Positions 61,375 to 64,000 of a stretch of DNA of 64,000 nt are shown one piece after another. Under the pieces are notes generated by a model. That model worked only from the letters and a program-made list of their open reading frames with translations. It made no database searches and was not told the DNA's origin. Position 1 is the stretch's first letter. Each line of letters begins with the position of its first letter. Both the position numbers and the translations under genes were made by a program. The stretch spans positions 62,001 to 126,000 of the forward strand of contig NZ_JAIZZK010000008.1 in the NCBI RefSeq assembly GCF_020443705.1, in the 5' to 3' direction. This stretch comes from Clostridium algoriphilum. Its GTDB lineage: Bacteria; Bacillota; Clostridia; Clostridiales; Clostridiaceae.

Positions 61375-62427
61375 TTAATGTTTCTTTCTGTAAAAGTATG
61401 TTCCACCTGCAGCTATTAAGACCAATGCAATCGTAGCACCAATTAGTACACCCTTTCGCCACCCAGATTTCTTTTCAGTTTCAGTTGTACTCTCATAATT
61501 TCCAGAAAAAGCAGGTTTAGTTTTACTAGTAATACCGGCATCATTAATAACTGATTTTTTCTTTTGTATATTAATTTCCAAATTGCTTTTATTTATACCA
61601 TTTTCCTTGATAACTGGAGAATTAGTATTGCTATTAGTTTTTGTAGTACTATTTGTATTTGGATTTACCACATTACTTCCCTGCTTACTTACACTGTCAT
61701 TATTAACTAAAGGGTCAGTACTAGTATTGGTACTATCACTTGCATTACTATTTGTGTCCGTATTTACCACATTACTTCCCTGCTTAGTTTTAGTTTCATT
61801 CCCCTTGTTTACCGTGGAATTAACACTAGCTTTTGTGTTGCTATTATTATTCGAAGAATTCGCCTCCGTACTTTCTTGCTTTATTACTTCAGCTTTTCCA
61901 TTGCTGCTAACTTTAAATTCATATCCTTTAAATTCATAATTAACTAATTTAATATCTTTATCACAAAGCTGTATTTTCAGATTATCAACGTCATTTGGAC
62001 TAGTTGAAAGTGGTACACTTTTTATGTGAAAGCTATCTTTCTTCAGTACTTTTGCATTTATTTTAAGAAAAGTTCCTGAGCCTGAAAAACCATTAGTTTG
62101 GCCAATACATGTAAATCCTCCAAAACTTGCTATCCCATTTGTATTATCTATTTTATTACCCACATCAAAGACATTTGTCCCTTTCTTAGTAATTAAGTCA
62201 CCTTTCTCAAAACTTATAATTTCCAAAACTTTAGGATCATATTTTATAGAAGCTGCACCCGCATAAAAGCTATCGATATTAGCTACATTTATTAATATCT
62301 GTATAGCTTGTCCTGTTTCTATTTTCCCTTTTACATCTGTAATTAGCGTCGTTGATCCTGCTGCAATAGCTGTTCCTCCATACATAAATAATATAAAGCA
62401 TAAAAAGCAAGACAATAATTTTTTCAT
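61375..62427 (-). CDS. Membrane-anchored cohesin protein (scaffoldin-like)
   Basis: The 350-aa protein has a signal peptide (1-22), a cohesin (about 25-165: IETGQAIQILINVANIDS, YDPKVLEIISFEKGD, and the GFSGSGTFLKINAKV strand), a linker of about 150 residues rich in Asn, Ser and Thr with a repeated KQGSNVVN, a C-terminal membrane helix (GVLIGATIALVLIAAGGTYF) and YRKKH. There is no LPxTG motif, so it should stay as a membrane anchor. The linker would pass through the wall and place the cohesin outside. GAGGGGAAAGG lies 12 bp before the ATG. Confidence 0.9.
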   Translation of the reverse strand: MKKLLSCFLCFILFMYGGTAIAAGSTTLITDVKGKIETGQAIQILINVANIDSFYAGAASIKYDPKVLEIISFEKGDLITKKGTNVFDVGNKIDNTNGIASFGGFTCIGQTNGFSGSGTFLKINAKVLKKDSFHIKSVPLSTSPNDVDNLKIQLCDKDIKLVNYEFKGYEFKVSSNGKAEVIKQESTEANSSNNNSNTKASVNSTVNKGNETKTKQGSNVVNTDTNSNASDSTNTSTDPLVNNDSVSKQGSNVVNPNTNSTTKTNSNTNSPVIKENGINKSNLEINIQKKKSVINDAGITSKTKPAFSGNYESTTETEKKSGWRKGVLIGATIALVLIAAGGTYFYRKKH

Positions 62428-62794
62428 AATAACAAATACCTTTCCCCTCTACCATATTTAAATTAGAACACTGCTAATATAATTGCATAATAATCTTTTA
62501 TATTCTGAAATAGAACAACCTTTCTAAGGTTTTAATTTATTATTAGACATTTTAATACAACGTTATAATATATGTAAACTATACCATAATTATAAACAAA
62601 ATTCACAATAAACTTTACTTATATAACATTGTACCTGTACCATTAAAAACTACCTCTATGAAGGTGCATAGTTCAAGGATTGAGCACATATTTGATTGGA
62701 TATTATATTAGTACTTGTGTATAATTAGCTTGTACACTTTATTCCATTATTTTAATATAGCGTTAAATATTTCTAACAAATTGGAGGATATAAG
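62428..62794. other. Divergent spacer between cohesin-anchor and dockerin-SH3 genes
   Basis: The 367-bp AT-rich spacer must hold two promoters. A TTATTCCATTATT-type stretch before the ribosome site (about 62739-62752) recalls one at 55919-55932 before the paralogue. No gene is seen. Confidence 0.5.
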
Positions 62795-63934
62795 ATGAAG
62801 CACATATTCAAAGCTACTGCCTTTTCTATACTATTTTACATATTAATTTCTAACTCATCACAAACTTTCGCTAAAGAGGTCTATTTAGATGAAGACCTTA
62901 ATAAAGACGGCATTGTGAACATACTTGATTTATCTCTTATTGCTAGCAAATATAATACAAATTATACACTCTATGATTTAAACAAAGATTCAATAGTAGA
63001 TATTTATGATTTGACAAAGGTCTCTAAATCATTTGATAAGACCTCTTATGGTCTAGGAATAGTTACTGGTGAGTACATAAATTTAAGATCAACTCCTAAT
63101 CAAGACAATACTTCTAATATAGTAACTAAACTATATCAATTTGAACGTTTTAACATTCTTGATGACCTAGGTGAATGGTATAAGGTTAGGTATAATGATA
63201 ATGGTACATTAAGAATTGGTTATGCATATGCATTATATACTGTACCACTTAGAGACAATTGTTTTAACAGTTATCTAGGGTTTATTTCATCAAAAAATGA
63301 GTCTACTATATCTGATGCAAATAATAATCCAATAAGCGTAAGAGACCCTGGTACTATATCAAACAATGCTGGTGATGTAGGTGGTAAATCTTATGGTCAA
63401 TATCAGCTTTCATCGAGTGTAGGTGCATTAGATAATTTTATAACCTGGCTTAAAACAAACTCTGATGGAATAGATTTTTATAATAAACTTAATAATGCTA
63501 AAATCGCTGATGGCAATAAATTTAACACCAATTTTGACTTAGCATGGAAAGCTATAGCAACAGATAATTTTAACGAGTTTTTTGAGTTTCAACGTAAATT
63601 TGTAAAGATAGAGTATTATGACACTGCAGTATCAATATTAAAAATAAACAATAGTTTTGATATAAGCACTAAAAGTTTTGCTTTAAAAGAAGTTCTTTGG
63701 TCTACAGCAGTGCAATATGGAGTCCAAGGTAATGGAACTACTACTTTCGGTGCAGTTGACATTTTCCGTGAAGCAGGGCTTACCTTACAAGAAGATGAGC
63801 TAATTACAAAAATATACGATCTAAAAATTGAACATGCTGAAAGTATAACTGATGATACAATTAAAAATATTCTTATCACTCGAGCTACATCTGAATATAA
63901 TGATGTAATATATATGTATAATTCACTTCATTAA
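62795..63934 (+). CDS. Secreted dockerin plus SH3 plus lysozyme-like protein
   Basis: The 379-aa protein is a paralogue of the one at 56053-57048 with the same signal peptide, SH3 domain and lysozyme-like domain (YLGFISSKNES, DVGGKSYGQYQLSS). Between the signal peptide and SH3 it carries an N-terminal dockerin (about 30-85: DLNKDGIVNILDL and DLNKDSIVDIYDL) that the paralogue lacks. It should be exported and dock to a cohesin. Its C-terminus (NSLH) and 3' flank differ from the paralogue by loss of a 59-bp segment. GGAGG precedes the ATG. Confidence 0.88.
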   Translation: MKHIFKATAFSILFYILISNSSQTFAKEVYLDEDLNKDGIVNILDLSLIASKYNTNYTLYDLNKDSIVDIYDLTKVSKSFDKTSYGLGIVTGEYINLRSTPNQDNTSNIVTKLYQFERFNILDDLGEWYKVRYNDNGTLRIGYAYALYTVPLRDNCFNSYLGFISSKNESTISDANNNPISVRDPGTISNNAGDVGGKSYGQYQLSSSVGALDNFITWLKTNSDGIDFYNKLNNAKIADGNKFNTNFDLAWKAIATDNFNEFFEFQRKFVKIEYYDTAVSILKINNSFDISTKSFALKEVLWSTAVQYGVQGNGTTTFGAVDIFREAGLTLQEDELITKIYDLKIEHAESITDDTIKNILITRATSEYNDVIYMYNSLH

Positions 63935-63993
63935 TAGCAAAAATCAACGATATACTATATATATTACATATAACATTTTAGGGGGGAAATTAC

Positions 63994-64000
63994 TTGAAAT
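63994..64000 (+). CDS. Start of a further gene, probably a cohesin-protein paralogue
   Basis: TTGAAA follows TTAGGGGGGAAATTAC, the same arrangement as the start of the cohesin gene at 57149 (TTGAAA after TTAGGGGGAG). The preceding 60 bp also match. Only the first two codons are inside the window, so identity is inferred from context. Confidence 0.4.

Overview
The window reads as chromosomal DNA of a low-GC, endospore-forming Clostridium. It carries an intact sigK, a sigG, an orphan GerB-type germinant permease, Clostridium-style AT-rich spacers, strong AGGAGG-like ribosome sites and many TTG/GTG starts. A secreted DUF3494 ice-binding protein at 33188-33883 suggests a cold-adapted lineage, such as the psychrophilic clostridia; the species is inference only. 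No tRNA, rRNA, CRISPR array, transposase or prophage module is visible.

Layout. 1-3 kb: two CNNM/HlyC-type CBS membrane proteins. 3-11 kb: envelope genes, with two LytR-CpsA-Psr paralogues around a VanW protein, an SGNH-like protein with altered catalytic blocks, and a secreted M4 metalloprotease carrying a Listeria-Bacteroides repeat and FN3 domains. 11-14 kb: a DedA fragment, an LRR lipoprotein and a CHASE3 histidine kinase. 14-25 kb: sigK, a GGDEF-EAL/TPP-enzyme/CMD operon, sigG, small membrane proteins, a GerB permease, an Asp/Glu racemase-like protein and an adenylate-kinase-like protein. 26-36 kb: a soluble paralogue of the kinase, a shredded kinase remnant, glgA, a stand-alone AICAR transformylase under a ZTP riboswitch, a response regulator, an HTH-TPR regulator with a candidate signal-peptide gene (RRNPP-like), the ice-binding protein and a third kinase. 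36-40 kb: an aspartate-use cluster (RpiR regulator, dicarboxylate/amino-acid symporter, aspartase). 40-49 kb: VanZ, a membrane-anchored I9-like protein next to a subtilase, a ferredoxin nitrite/sulfite reductase with a CRP/FNR-type operator, a glycosyltransferase-MFS pair and a Crp/Fnr regulator. 49-54 kb: an FN3 remnant, a DUF1659-DUF2922 pair, and a PucR regulator divergent from acetoacetate decarboxylase and an SDR.

54-64 kb is the most unusual part: a compact cohesin-dockerin locus with no cellulase or other plant-polysaccharide hydrolase. Dockerins sit on a subtilisin protease, a lytic transglycosylase-like protein and an SH3/lysozyme-like protein. Cohesins sit on a secreted protein with two Ig-like (NBR1-type) domains and on a protein with a long Asn/Ser/Thr-rich linker and a C-terminal membrane anchor. 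A gene pair (SH3-lysozyme-like plus cohesin-type start) appears duplicated, the second pair running off the window. The two minus-strand dockerin genes share a conserved upstream block. The best reading is a surface-displayed complex for peptidoglycan and protein degradation or cell-wall remodelling. That function is inferred; the domains and the arrangement are seen.
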